In this document: positions 1 through 11,101 of the stretch, one piece after another
How the letters are laid out: every line of letters starts with the position of its first letter
Position numbering within the stretch: position 1 is the stretch's first letter
From: Lasiosphaeris hirsuta
Lineage: Eukaryota; Ascomycota; Sordariomycetes; Sordariales; Lasiosphaeriaceae
Assembly (NCBI GenBank): GCA_030549175.1
Contig: JAUKUA010000003.1
Coordinates: 2,294,001 to 2,358,000, forward strand
Reading direction: 5' to 3'
Length of the DNA: 64,000 nucleotides
Notes under the pieces: model-generated
The model's database searches: none
The model's input: the letters and a program-made list of their open reading frames with translations, nothing else
Told to the model about the DNA's origin: nothing
Translations under genes and position numbers: made by a program

Positions 1-1093
1 AGCAGGTGACAGAGATGATTGACGGCTTCACTCTCTTCACTATGCCACCAAGTATTGATAACGAAACAGATGTTTCTATCTGGAACACTCGCGCCTGGAC
101 ATTGCAAGAGAGTTACCTCGCCAGGCGCTCCCTATTCTTCTCAGACAACCAAGTTCGGTTCCTGTGTGCGGCTTCGACTGTGACGGAGTCGACTGATTTT
201 GCATCGCCGCTCAACACCAGAATACACTCTATGTACACAATGACCCGGCTCGGATTCTTTGCAGCCGAACCTGTATGCATCCGTGTTTCAAGGCTCCTCT
301 GTTCTTCTTGGTCCCGTGGCATCTAACACGAGGCGCACGTTAGGGCATCAAAAACCCCGGGCTTACACCTACCGAGAGTGCCGATGATGGTAACCTGAAA
401 ATGCTGGGCTACAATGGCTTCATACACGATTACACGTCCCGAGAGATGACCAACGACACGGATTCTCTTAACGCCGCCCTGGGAGTGCTGGCTCAATTGA
501 AGCTCCAGGTCTTCCCGGAGGGTTTCGTTTGGGGTTTACCACTCAAAAGCAATCCCGAGTCCTTAGGATGGTTCCACGCTCGAGACTCCGCGCCTCCCAA
601 ACGGCGGCCGCTGTTTCCGAGCTGGAGCTGGGCTGGTTGGAGAGGCGCTGTGCTTACCCCTGATATGCTGCTCCGACGGGGTGATCTTAATCAGCCGGGA
701 GAAGTGGACCTTCGAAAAGACTTGACTGTGCAAGTAGTCGACAACAACAGCCACGACCTCGTTGTCGAAGCGTGGGTAGTGGACTTGGAGGTGGTCACGG
801 AGCCTTTTAGCGAGGCTCGTGTGCCCGGAAGCGACGAAGCAATTGGTTTTGTGACGGAGCGAAACTTTCTACACAACAACACGCTGCCAACGGGCACATA
901 CAGCTGTCTTGTCGTGCAGAGGGCTGCGTTCAAACGGGTGGTGGGTGGTCCCGAGAAGCAGGTTGTGCACATGGTTGTGCTGGAGTGGACAGGCCAAGTG
1001 GCACAGAGGCGGACTATGCTCATATTGACCACGTTTTTCAGGGAAGACTTTATGCGACTGGCGCCGGTGAGGAAGAGGGTTACTCTGCGCTGA
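1..1093 (+). CDS. HET-domain (heterokaryon incompatibility) protein, 3' part
   Basis: C-terminal part of a HET-domain protein; the 5' end lies outside the window. HET proteins act in fungal non-self recognition and can trigger regulated cell death after fusion of unlike strains. The first exon is open from the window edge and holds the typical motif NTRAWTLQE followed by ARRSLFFSDNQVRFLC. An intron at 273-343 (71 nt, donor GTATGC, branch CTAAC near 323, acceptor TTAG) joins the two frames in phase 0. The second exon (344-1093) continues with the family hallmarks YTSREMTNDTDSLNA, FVWGLPL and RRPLFPSWSWAGW, then a variable tail ending at TGA 1091-1093. With the intron removed there is no internal stop, so the visible part looks intact. 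Family assignment is confident; allelic specificity cannot be read from sequence. Confidence 0.85.
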
Positions 1094-1475
1094 AGTTGGA
1101 TAGGGCTATGGTCAATATTCCATGTGATGTCAAGTGTAAATGTATAGCAGCCAATTGGATACAACAAGTCCCACATTTTCCCTGATCCCCGGTGATGAGG
1201 GTCTCTCCAATTTCTAGTGGGGCACGTGTGGGGTTAGGCTCTGACAGCCCCCCCTTGCCACTTGCTGCATCATTTCAGTGGGATTTCAGTGGGATTTAAG
1301 TGGGGAAATGAAACCGCGGCACTGAGATTAGCCAATCCCTTTCGCCATTCCGTCCCCAAACGAGCACTTTCCGGAAACCTAGTTACCTCAACCTTCATCA
1401 ACCACCCTCTCTTGCTCCCCTTCCCAAATGGTTCCCAACCTGTATGCGACATAGCATCCGCCCTGCTCGTCCATC
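1094..1475. other. Intergenic region, probable promoter of the dynamin gene
   Basis: No convincing coding sequence. It holds a short tandem repeat (1273-1306) and a pyrimidine-rich tract around 1400-1430 just upstream of the mgm1 start, as is common before fungal transcription starts. Confidence 0.5.
1273..1306. repeat. Three tandem copies of an 11-bp unit
   Basis: TTTCAGTGGGA occurs twice exactly (1273-1283 and 1284-1294). A degenerate third copy, TTTAAGTGGGGA, follows at 1295-1306. It lies about 170 bp upstream of the mgm1 start codon. Confidence 0.8.
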
Positions 1476-4387
1476 ATGAGCGCACAGCTGCGTGCTGCCG
1501 GGGCGTTCGCCCCCTTCGCTCGACGCGTCGCTGTCCGCGCTGTCCGCCATTTCCACCAGCTCCCGACCGGCGGCATCCAGCGCGCTGATGGAGTCGCCCG
1601 TGCTGTCCGCAGGCCGATGCGCTTCACCGCAAATTCATACCACAATGCCGTCATTGTCCGCAATATATCGTTTGCCCGTATGCTCCCAAAGCTGGTCGTC
1701 AAATTCGCCCGCATCCCCGCCATGTTCGGCAGTCTGATGATTGGCGGTGTCGCATGGATACAATACCAGGCCATCCGTAGGATCCCTCCCATGGGTTGTG
1801 GTAATTGAGGGGACCCATACACTTGTGCTGACTAGGTAGCAGAGGTGAGCAATTCCGCCTCGGAAATGTTCGGCAACGTGAAAGATACCGTCTCGACCAC
1901 CGCCACAAGCTTGTGGGGGAGCGCCCTTGACATTGCCGAACAGACGAAGCGGGGTTGGGTGAGCACCAAGGAGCACATTGAGGTGCCGGAGTGGCTGGAA
2001 AGCATTCTTCGAAAGGACGGCGAGAGCGGCGAGGGCAGGAGTAGCTCGGGCGGGTCAAGGGGTCCCGAGCCACCCAAGCAGGGCAGGACCGCTGTTGCAG
2101 CCGCTGCTTCGGCATCTGCAGCCGCCTATGGGTACGATCAGTCGGCCGAGCACGACGAACGGACCCCCGAGGAAATGGCGAAGGACGACCAGATGATGTA
2201 CATCACGAAAGCGATGATTGAGATCCGGAACTTGCTCCAAAAAGTTGGCCAGTCAAACACCGTCACACTGCCTGCCATCGTTGTCATTGGATCACAGTCA
2301 TCGGGGAAGAGCTCGGTGTTAGAGTCTATCGTTGGCCACGAGTTTCTACCTAAGGGCAGCAACATGATCACCCGTCGCCCCATCGAGCTCACTCTTGTGA
2401 ACGAACCAGATGCCAAGCAAGACTATGGCGAGTTTCCCGACCTCGGTCTACATAGGATTACCGACTTTTCTTTGATTCAGAAGAATCTGACGGAACTCAA
2501 CATGTCGGTGTCCGAGTCCGAGTGTGTCTCTGACGACCCGATCCATCTTGTGATCCACTCGCCGAGAGTGCCAGACCTGTCTCTCATCGACCTCCCTGGC
2601 TATATTCAGGTCGCCGGAGAGAACCAGCCTAGGGAACTGAAGCGGAAGATCTCAGAGCTATGCGACAAGTACATCCGAGGCCCCAACATCATCCTGGCTA
2701 TTTCTGCCGCTGACGTGGACTTGGCCAACTCTACTGCTCTGCAGGCAAGCCGCCGAGTGGACCCAAGGGGGGAACGAACGATTGGTGTTATCACCAAGAT
2801 GGACCTGGTTGATGCGGAAAAGGGAGCTGCAATTCTGTCGGATAGGCAGTATCCTCTCCGGCTAGGCTATGTTGGCGTAATCTCCAAATTGCCCACCCAA
2901 TCAGGGCTCTTTAAGCGCGACACCGGCAATGTTCTGGCTACCATAAGTCGGAACGAGAAAACATACTTCAATTCGTATCCAGACCAATTTGGTCCTGATG
3001 CTGGGGTCAACACTGGAACCGTCACACTACGGAAGAAGTTAATGCAAGTTCTGGAGCAGCAGATGTCATCCAAACTGCAGGTTACAACCGATGCCATTCA
3101 CCGGGAGCTCGAGGAGACGAGCTATCAGTTCAAGGTCCAGTATAACGAGGAGCCTATGACGGCCGAGGCATATCTAGCAGCGAGCTTGGATGATTTCAAG
3201 CACCTTTTTCACAAGTTTGCTTCGTCATTTGGTCGCCCTCAGATGCACGAGCTACTGAAGGGTGCTCTGGACCAGCGGGTGCTAGATCAGCTTGCTGCGA
3301 GGTATTGGAACAAGCCCATCAGCGACCTTTCTACCGCCCTTCCCGAGCCTGACAGCATCGCCGACTTGCCCAAGGCAGACCCGAAGTCCCCCTACTGGCA
3401 CTTGCAACTTGATACAGCCTCCTCGGCACTTACGAGGCTTGGGGTCGGCCGTCTAGCAACTACCGTCGTTGCATCGGCCGTCCAGGCCAACGTCGACCAG
3501 CTGGTCAGCAAGTCTGCATTCGCCAAGCACCCGTCGGCGCGACAGGTCATCAGTGACGCGGCATCCACCGTTCTCGCTGATCGCGCCTACACTACTAGCG
3601 ACGGCATTGAGTTTTCGCTGAAGCCGTACAAGTACGAGGTCGACATTCAGCAGCAGGAGTGGCAGCAAGGCCGGGACCATGTCACCGGCGTGCTCAAGAC
3701 GGAGCTAGATCACTGCCAAGGCGCGATGAAGAACCTCGAGAATGTAGTAGGGGGCAAGAAGAAGCTCAAGGAAGTCATGACCTTTGTTGACAAGGCCCGC
3801 AAGGGCGATATTGTCGCCGAGGGAGAGACAAGAAACGGCGCAGGCGGATTCAGCGCAGCGTTGCTTGCCAAAGGTACGCCGAAAGCTTGCTCCACAAGCC
3901 CCTTGTGCCAGTTTTACAAGTTGCTAACCAAAACATCATAGGCCGCGAAGCCGTCTTCCTCCGCGACCGCGCCGACATTATAAATATGCGCATGCTCGCC
4001 GTCAAGTCGCGCCAATGCAAGAACCTAGAGAACAAGTACTACTGCCCTGAGGTTTTCCTCGACGCCGTGGCCACCAAGCTCACACAGACGGCTGTCTTGT
4101 TCCTCAACGTTGAGATGCTCAACGATTTCTACGCGCGCTTCCCCCGCGAGGTCGAGTCCAAGCTCAGCGAACAGATGCACGGCGGCGGTCTCGAGCGTTT
4201 CGCCCGTGAGGATCCTAGGATCAAGCGCCATTTGGATCTCGTCAAGAGGAAGGAGCTGTTGGAGCTGGTGCTGGCGAAGATTGAGGGGCTGAACCAAATG
4301 GGAAGTGGAGACAGGGGTAGAGAACTTCATGACGGGAAGTTTGGGAAGAGAGGCGGGAATGGCGGGCGACGAGGGTATCTGTTTTGA
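1476..4387 (+). CDS. mgm1: Mgm1/OPA1-family mitochondrial dynamin-like GTPase
   Basis: Large GTPase of the mitochondrial inner membrane and intermembrane space that drives inner-membrane fusion and cristae shaping. Predicted exons are 1476-1776, 1840-3873 and 3942-4387, giving about 926 residues (yeast Mgm1 is about 900). Residues 1-70 are Arg/Ala-rich with few acids, a mitochondrial presequence. A hydrophobic segment follows near residues 75-97. A second Ala-rich stretch (about 175-190) lies where rhomboid processing occurs in the family. The GTPase domain has G1 GSQSSGKSS (about 251-259), G3 DLPG (about 351) and G4 TKMD (about 419). The middle and GED-like C-terminal regions follow. Intron 2 (68 nt: GTACGC, CTAAC, ATAG) is clear. 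Intron 1 is less certain: donor 1777 GTAGGA, branch CTGAC, acceptor TAG 1839 or CAG 1842, all in phase. Convergent with the downstream transporter. Confidence 0.92.
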
Positions 4388-4925
4388 GTGACTTGCTTCT
4401 CGTTCAGCTCACTGTTTGTTTGCATGCAAGGGTGGATGGGTTTAGAGAGCACTGGCGTTGACCGAACATTCCCCATTACGTCGTTTTTTGAGGATTGGTG
4501 TTAGGGAGGGGTGGCGTGCACTTTTTGGCTTTTCACAAGTATAAATTGTGTTTGCGAGGTTGAACTCACTCCCCGTCGTCCTCTGGGGAATAGAGTTGGT
4601 GATGGTTGGCAAGGTTAGACAGCTTTGCCTGCCTAGGTAGATATATATGTCTGGAATACCCCCCTCGAAGATATATCAACCATACTTCTCGGCTGCTCGT
4701 AGTGACAATATTTTTTCTATTTTACGGTCCAGTGCCACTGGGTTACACTGTTCCCCAATGTTGAACCCAAGCAAATACGACAAAAGTCGACTCATAATCC
4801 ATTTGGTCCTGCCATGCGCAGAAAACTCCAGCCCACAACGCCGTTGTCTACACTCGGTATCGTAACTGCCCAGGATAAAAAAAACAACCAAACTCCCCAT
4901 CCGTTGTATCAGACATGACAATGCT
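4388..4925. other. Convergent intergenic region (3' UTRs)
   Basis: Lies between two convergent genes and probably holds both 3' UTRs and polyadenylation signals. AT-rich stretches occur near 4540 and 4640-4740. No gene seen. Confidence 0.6.
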
Positions 4926-6588
4926 TTAATTCCCATCTGTATTCATCTGCACCGTCACCTCCCACCTCAGGTTACCGCCTCTCCCATACCCCTCGCCGAG
5001 GCGGTTCTGCACGACACGTGCCAGGCGGCTGCGCAGCTGGCTCAGTGTGCTATCATCGGACCCCCTAACCAAGCATACCTTCAGATTAGCCATGGCCAAG
5101 CCGTAGTGGACCTGCCAAAACTGCGCCTCGTCGACGCGGGCAACCTGGGGCTCGGACTCGATCTCGCGCACCACGGCCGACACGGTGCTACTACTACCGC
5201 CGACAAGGCTATCTGTTTTCTTCTCGGCACCGGAGGAACCGGAGTTGTTGAAATCGGCCTGGCCGCTATAGCTCATAAGCAGCATCAGGCCCTGGGCGAT
5301 GGCCAGGCGCGTGCCAAGGACGAACATACTGCCGGCGATGGCGGCGCAGATGACACGGTCGAGCCAGACAAAGTAAGGGATGCTGACGAGAGGGAGGAGG
5401 AGCATCAGGAAGGAGAAGCACATGGTGAGGAAGTGGAACGGGTTTGCGAGGATGCCGGCACCAGGTAATATACTGGTGAGGTATGGCAGCGGGACCCGCA
5501 TGACGCGGCGGATACGGCCGTGGTTGCGCAGGCCGTAGGCGCTGACAAGGGTGCTCACAACAGCGGCGAGACTGGCCGTGTCGACGGTACCCGGGTTGAC
5601 GTAGCGGGCGGTGCCGGCATGGCCGACATGCGGGTGGTGTGGGGCGTGGGCGCCAACCGACTCGAGGATGTGCTTGAGGTTGTGCGACAGCAGATCGAAG
5701 CCGCCGAACACCAGGAAGACGGACATGGCGAAGCCGGCGAGAACTTCGGCGCGCTGGAGCCCGAAAGGGTGGCGGATGCTGGACCGGCGCCAGACCTCAA
5801 AGTTTCCCAACACATCGACGGCCACGCAGACAGCGGCCGAGCCGACATCGAAGAATACGAGGTGTGATAAAGCCGTCATGGCCAGCGAGCCCTCGGCGCT
5901 GAAGAAGACATAGACAGCAACGGCGGCGTGGCAGCAGCACCAGTATAGGCGGGCGCGCTGGTCGCGCTGCATGCTGGTCCAAGCCTCCTTAAGTGTTGGA
6001 ACCGGGAGTGAGGCGGGAAGGACAGGGGGCGGTCGCGGAGGGGGTTCTTGGAAGAACTGGTGCTGTGCGCTTATCGAACTGTGCTTGTAACGATGGCCAC
6101 GGCGCTGGCCAATGTTCTGGATGGAGGAGGTTGAGAAGTCAGTCGAGCCAGGATGCAAAACAGACCACGAGAAGAGCATAGCGGTCTAACAGGGCGCATC
6201 AAGAGGGGGGACGTACAGACTTGACCGGCGAGGTTGAGATGACCTGAGTCTGGAAATTGAAGGGGTTCTTGAGGGCAGGCGCAGATGCACCGCCATGGGC
6301 TTGCCCGTCCTCGGAAGCCATCGAGGGAGGGAGCTCGGGGGTAGGGGGACGGAGGGAGGATGCGTCGTGAGGATGGAGGAAGGCGGCGTGGTTGTTTGGC
6401 TCAAGTTGGGATGTGGCTGCCGAGGTACTATCGCTGTCATCCCGGCTGTCGTAGTTGTCAAAGGTAAATTGGAAAAACGCGCCTGCGTCCGGGTCTTCGT
6501 CGGGGGTCACAATTGCCGGAGTGGGCAGTGGTAGTGGTGCCAGCGGCTGTAGTCTTGAAGTGCCAAGTTCAGACGGGCCCGCAGCCAT
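4926..6588 (-). CDS. zrg17: Zrg17/Cis4-like cation diffusion facilitator (zinc transporter subunit)
   Basis: Membrane protein of the cation diffusion facilitator superfamily. It most resembles the fungal Zrg17/Cis4 branch, which pairs with Msc2 to bring zinc into the ER/Golgi. Exons are 6217-6588 and 4926-6116. The 100-nt intron (donor GTACGT at 6216, branch CTGAC, acceptor CCAG at 6117) is in phase 0 and joins PVKS to NIGQRRGHRYKHSS. The cytosolic N-terminus (about 165 residues) is Pro/Ser-rich and ends in a PPPRPPP run. About six hydrophobic segments follow, with RHPFGLQRAEVLAGF, the typical CDF HPFG..R.E signature, between them. A His-rich loop (HAPHHPHVGHAG) lies between transmembrane segments. 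A soluble C-terminal domain follows. The start is set at MAAGPSE (520 residues); an in-frame Met at 6705 would add 39 residues. Antisense reading frames here are shadows. Confidence 0.82.
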
Positions 6589-6705
6589 GTGGGTTCGCGT
6601 CGTCTTCTGTCGCCGCGGGGTGCTACAGGAGTCGACTGACTGTCGAGGGTCAACTTCCAAATGTCGCTGGCGGACTGGAGGAGCACTGGGAGCGAGCAAG
6701 AGCAA

Positions 6706-8437
6706 TGTCCGCCAGACTACTGAAGGTGCCTACCCAAGACAGCCTAGCGTTGTCTCAACCGAGATGGCACACCCTGCAATATCTGGCGAAGTGAACCCTG
6801 CTGGCTCTCAGTTCCCTTCGGCACCTTGGGCACGCTGGTACGGAATCTCGAATTGGCAGCTGGCGCTAGCAGAGGACGATTGATATCTTGGGTAGTCGTA
6901 AGGGGGTGGTTTGCGAACTGCAGAACCGCAGCCATCACGACAGCAGAGACATGAGAGATATGCACAGCATGCAGCGCGAACGCTGTCAGCCACTCGTGCC
7001 CTCCGTCGGCCACCGACCGCCTGCGACCAGTTGCGACTGATGCATCATTGGCGAGCGACACATGCCGGGCGGCTCTGCAACTTTGGCTGACTAGTCCCGA
7101 AATTCTGCCGGTGGTTCCCAAATGGACCGCACACTGCGACTTCTCACGGTCCCTCCTCTCCCTCAAGCGCATTCCGCCCGTCATAACAGACCAGTTCTCG
7201 AAGATCATTAAGGAAAACCCTATTGGGAAAGGCCTTGATGCCTTCCGCGCCTCTTTCCATTTGGCCTACGAAGGCGCGGGCCTCCCTTGCTGCCCAGACG
7301 CGTTACGGCAGCTTGACCGAGAAGGCAAGACAGCACAGCTTCATTCTAGCTGTTTTCCTCTGACCGTCGCATAGATCTCCAAAACCTTTCCCTCATTCTT
7401 CTCTCAACTCTACAGATCCTTCCGGCATCTCGCCTGCTCCGTTCCAGCGGTAGTGGCAAGAACCTCTTCAGCGATTTATCGAGACTGAACTCCGCCGTCA
7501 ACTCCGACGACTTCGACCTCGACCACATCAAACCCCTCCTCAGATTAGAAGAGAACAGGGTTCCACCGAGATGCCGGAAGAAATCGCCGCAGAGCTAGGC
7601 AGCCTCATTTAAGTCTGGAATATTGAGGCTTCATTCTATCGAAAGTCATGTAGCTACCATACCCATCTGCATCAAACAGCCTGTCCAGCCAGTGCACAGT
7701 TACGCTTACCCGTTAGCGCCTTGAGCCGTCTCACCACCCCAAAATGGGAGCGTCTCGACCGTGACGTCCGGGTATTCTTCATGGGTCCATCTCAAGGAAC
7801 CTGTGGCTGAGTCAACCGACCTTTGGTAGCCGCCCGGATGGTCGTCAAAGCTGTCCCCGTTGACCTTCTAGACGGGCCGTCCACTAAAAAAAAAACTCGC
7901 GGGAATGCTCGCGCAGCTCGCCTATAGTCAGCTGGCCGGCTGCCGACATTCCCTGGCACCTTCTCCAGCCCTGTGCGAGGAGCCGGTACAGGGCGTATCG
8001 CAGCGTGCAGTAACTGCTCGTTCTCGGGAGGACCCAACAGTCGACTGGGCAATCCTCATCAATAATCTTGTCCAGCTTCGATGCCCGGAATTGGAGGAGA
8101 AGCAAGGTCTGCCCGTCAAAGCAGAATATCTAGGGGCATCGATATTTGTGCGTATAACTATCGTACTTAGCGTTATTATCGCTGGCGGCAATACATGTAC
8201 GCACCCGCGGAGTTCTGGAGAGAGCATTTTCGGAGAACCCTTAGATGAGATATCCCCAGTCTGCCAGTCCTGCGGAGTGATCAGGTTCCTTTTCATCTCG
8301 GAGACAGCTTGGGCTAAGCAGCCTACATATGTGGGGTAGTTCAGGCCGGCTATTCTTCCAGCGCCAAGCCTGTTTGGTTAGCGCCCCCCCATTTGAGCGT
8401 TCCTCATTCAGTTTGCCACCATAACCAAGCACAAATC
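6706..8437. other. Degenerate accessory DNA with no intact gene
   Basis: Short open stretches occur in several frames, none with start, splice sites and stop that make a gene. Protein-like fragments around 7048-7600 are listed separately. A weaker fragment near 8040-8340 (plus strand) could not be assigned. Confidence 0.5.
7048..7600 (+). pseudogene. Possible relic of a fungal accessory gene
   Basis: Two protein-like stretches lie in different frames. One (7048-7373) includes GLDAFRASFHLAYEGAGLP and ends at a TAG. The second (about 7374-7560) includes LFSDLSRLNSAVNSDDFDLD and IKPLLR. From memory, the second resembles the N-terminal part of fungal kinase-like (FunK1-type) proteins, but this is weak. 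No start codon or credible splice sites link the pieces, and the frame is lost after about 7560. The orientation matches the broken kinase-like gene downstream at 8438. The two could be remnants of one locus or of separate insertions. A translated search would decide whether these are decayed exons or chance. Confidence 0.3.
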
Positions 8438-9652
8438 ATGGACAATGGGGGCTCGGATTTGGGGGAATCCATTTTATCACCAAGGATAATCGTAAAGATC
8501 CCCTGCCATCTATCGACACTATTTACGCATTAACTGGCATTTCCTCCCAGTACTTCCGCTTCGGGAGCCGCAGAATTACTGCCACGGGCGCGCAAACCGA
8601 TCGGGAGCACCCCAATGTTCTCCGGCTCTCTATGCACCACTCCGTGCTTCAGCCCGTCATCCAGATTCTCCTACGCTGGCTCCCTTCGCCGCTCCGCTCC
8701 TGGATCTATTCCTCATCTCCGGAGTGGTTTTTACCGACCAATATTATTTTAAAGAAGCAGAAAGATGGATGGGATGAAGAGTTCGATACGGAAAAAGCGG
8801 CCTACGAGAAGCTGAAATGTTTACAAGGCCTCGTGATTCCGATATGCTATGGTCAGGCCCAGTATGAGGGGACTCGTACCCTAGTTCTATCGGATATCGG
8901 GGGTTCGTGTGTGGCAGAGCCCAAGGGTGCAATCCTAAGAGAACAAGATGTTCGGCCACTCTTCGACCAGGCGCTCAGTGCTCTTGCCAGTCACGGTATC
9001 TCGCACGACGACATGAAGCTTGACAATTTTCATCTCGTCAATCACAGCGGGAACAAGATTATCATGATTGTGGATCTAGAACGTATCAACCAGCTACCGC
9101 CCCAGAAAGATCCTACCCAGATGGTGCAAGCAGATGTTGACTTCCTAATGCAGGCGTATCGAGACCATCTCGAATGCTTGCAAGAGGACGAATTGCTCCC
9201 TAAATGAGAATGAGGACGGAGAAGGTGCGTCGGGAGCCAAAGGGAAGACCGGTACCAGAGCATTTATGGCAATCGGGGCGCTTCTAGGCGAGCAGCATGC
9301 CTTCATGCATGACCTCGAATCATTCTTTTGGGTGTTGTTCTGGATATGTATCCATTGCGACGGACCGGAGGAGAGCAGAGTTGTCGATGAGTTTGACCAG
9401 TGGAATTTCATCAGCACAGACTTGTTGGCAAAGGAGAAGAGGGGACAAGTTTCCCATGAAGGGGACTTTATCAGAGCCGCGGAGAAGAGTTTTACTCCCT
9501 ATTATCAACCATTAATACCTTGGGTTAACCGGCTACGGAAAGCTGTGTTTCCAAATGGTGGGAGGTGGGAGAAGGAGGACGGAGGGCTATATGTTCGGAT
9601 GCAGCAGATCCTTCAGGAAGCCCAAAGGGATCCGAAGGTGGCCGAGTTGTAA
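8438..9652 (+). pseudogene. Fungal protein-kinase-like gene, broken by two frameshifts
   Basis: Remnant of a fungal-specific kinase-like protein. A likely start (ATG 8438) reads MDNGGSDLGESILSP then IIVKIP and stops at 8531-8533. From about 8510 the neighbouring frame carries on with IYALTGISSQYFRFG. A frame change of one or two bases near 8515-8520 (an ACAC dinucleotide duplication fits) links them. The main part (to TGA 9205-9207) has SHDDMKLDNFHLV, matching the catalytic loop with HDD in place of HRD, and VDLERI at the position of DFG. A second shift at about 9200 leads to GTRAFMAIGALLGEQ and DLESFFWVLFWICIH, the conserved C-terminal half, ending at TAA 9650-9652. No introns of credible length explain either shift. 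Canonical glycine-loop and DFG motifs are not obvious, so activity is doubtful even for intact relatives. Confidence 0.7.
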
Positions 9653-11101
9653 CACGGGCGAGCCCGTAGATTTTGGGCCGGTAGAGGGTGTTCCCACTTG
9701 AACGGGGGCGTTTTCGACGAGGACGGTAAAGAACAGAGGAACATGGGCTCGCATCGACACAGTCCCATAGGGGTCCCATGGCGTCAGTTCTAGTCGTCAG
9801 GTCCACTAGGATCTCGTCGCAAGAACTATCGTGACTCAGGCACGCTCTCTTTCCCAGCCTCGATAGCTTGGCATCGTCCTGCGTGGGCTTGATTCGCGGG
9901 AGACAGTTCCTCCAGCCTCCAGCGGCCTCTCCCCCCATCCTCCGCTACCGTTGCCTCGCCTCGACGCCGTCGTCCGTCAACTCGATTTCATCGACAAGAA
10001 TCGTGTAAAGAGGTCCAACTCGAGCATAGTGTCGTAGTGGTAGGTGTTATTGAGACGCAGCTATACCGACGCGGGCATCTGGTTGGCAGGATAACCCAGC
10101 TCTCACCGGACGAGATCTAAAGCCTTCGTTCTGCCACAGTTCCTGCATCCAAGCCATGTAGATGTTTACCAGTGACTGCAAAGCTCCCTCTCTCGCCCGT
10201 TTCTCACCAGGGAGGGCATTCTCCGAGTGTCAGCTTTAACAGAACTGCGCTGAACCAATCAGGCGGGCTATGCCACACCCGGCGCACTTGAACCATTATT
10301 GGATTCTCCCACGATCGCTGCGGCATTGCCCGCTCTCCGACGCCTGTTTCTCGTCTCTTCAACCCAATCACTGGTTCGGGGCCGTTTTCGCCACCGGAAT
10401 CGGAGCTCATCGTCGCTCTCCGATTCATGACGTAGTCTCTAACTCAGAAGTCTAACTTTCTCTCATGGTAGTTTACTTACTTAGTTTACTTCTTATTAAA
10501 GATAGAGATAATCTTACAACCCCCATCATAAAAAGTGCAGTGCTTCTGACAAAGGAAAGGGTTGTGGCTGAAGAGTTTGGGTAGGGAGGATTTGAGGTGT
10601 AGGATAATTTATGGTGGGGTAGGCCGAGCGGAATTTGGAGATTTTTTTTTTACAGGTTGAGCTGATAACCTCCGTACATCAGGCCTGTGATGTGATTCAA
10701 TTCGATGGATCTGCGATGATCGGTTTTGTCCGTTACCGAAGCCGCGTCCACACACTGCGCCGACGTGCAACGTGCAACGTCCCGCCGTGACTTTCAAATG
10801 GCCACAATGCTGCTGGCAACGCCCTCGCCCATGACCTGAACTGCATCTTACAACAATAACCTCCAATCAGAACGACCGCGGCTGAGTTAGCAGAGGGTGG
10901 AAATGCAGCAAAACACCATGGCAGGGTTTTGAATGCTGCACCCTCGGCCCGCCACGCCACGTCTCCCCGTCGTTGAGGGCCCGACAGACGCAAACCTTGT
11001 CTCGGAAAATCTCGATCGCGTCACTTCGCGGGGCCTTATTCTGTAACATACGACATACGGCACACGGCGCACGGCAACAACACGGCACACGGTTACATAC
11101 T
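9653..11101. other. Intergenic region, no supported gene
   Basis: No complete gene seen. A minus-strand fragment around 10070-10210 reads like protein (ALQSLVNIYMAWMQELWQNE) but is followed by a stop and could not be assigned. A poly-T run lies near 10642. The last few hundred bases are the probable promoter and 5' UTR of the next gene. Confidence 0.45.

Noticed and set aside
5106..5867. Two plus-strand open frames of about 115-120 codons
   Set aside because: Antisense to the Zrg17-like gene; acidic composition reflects the hydrophobic coding strand.
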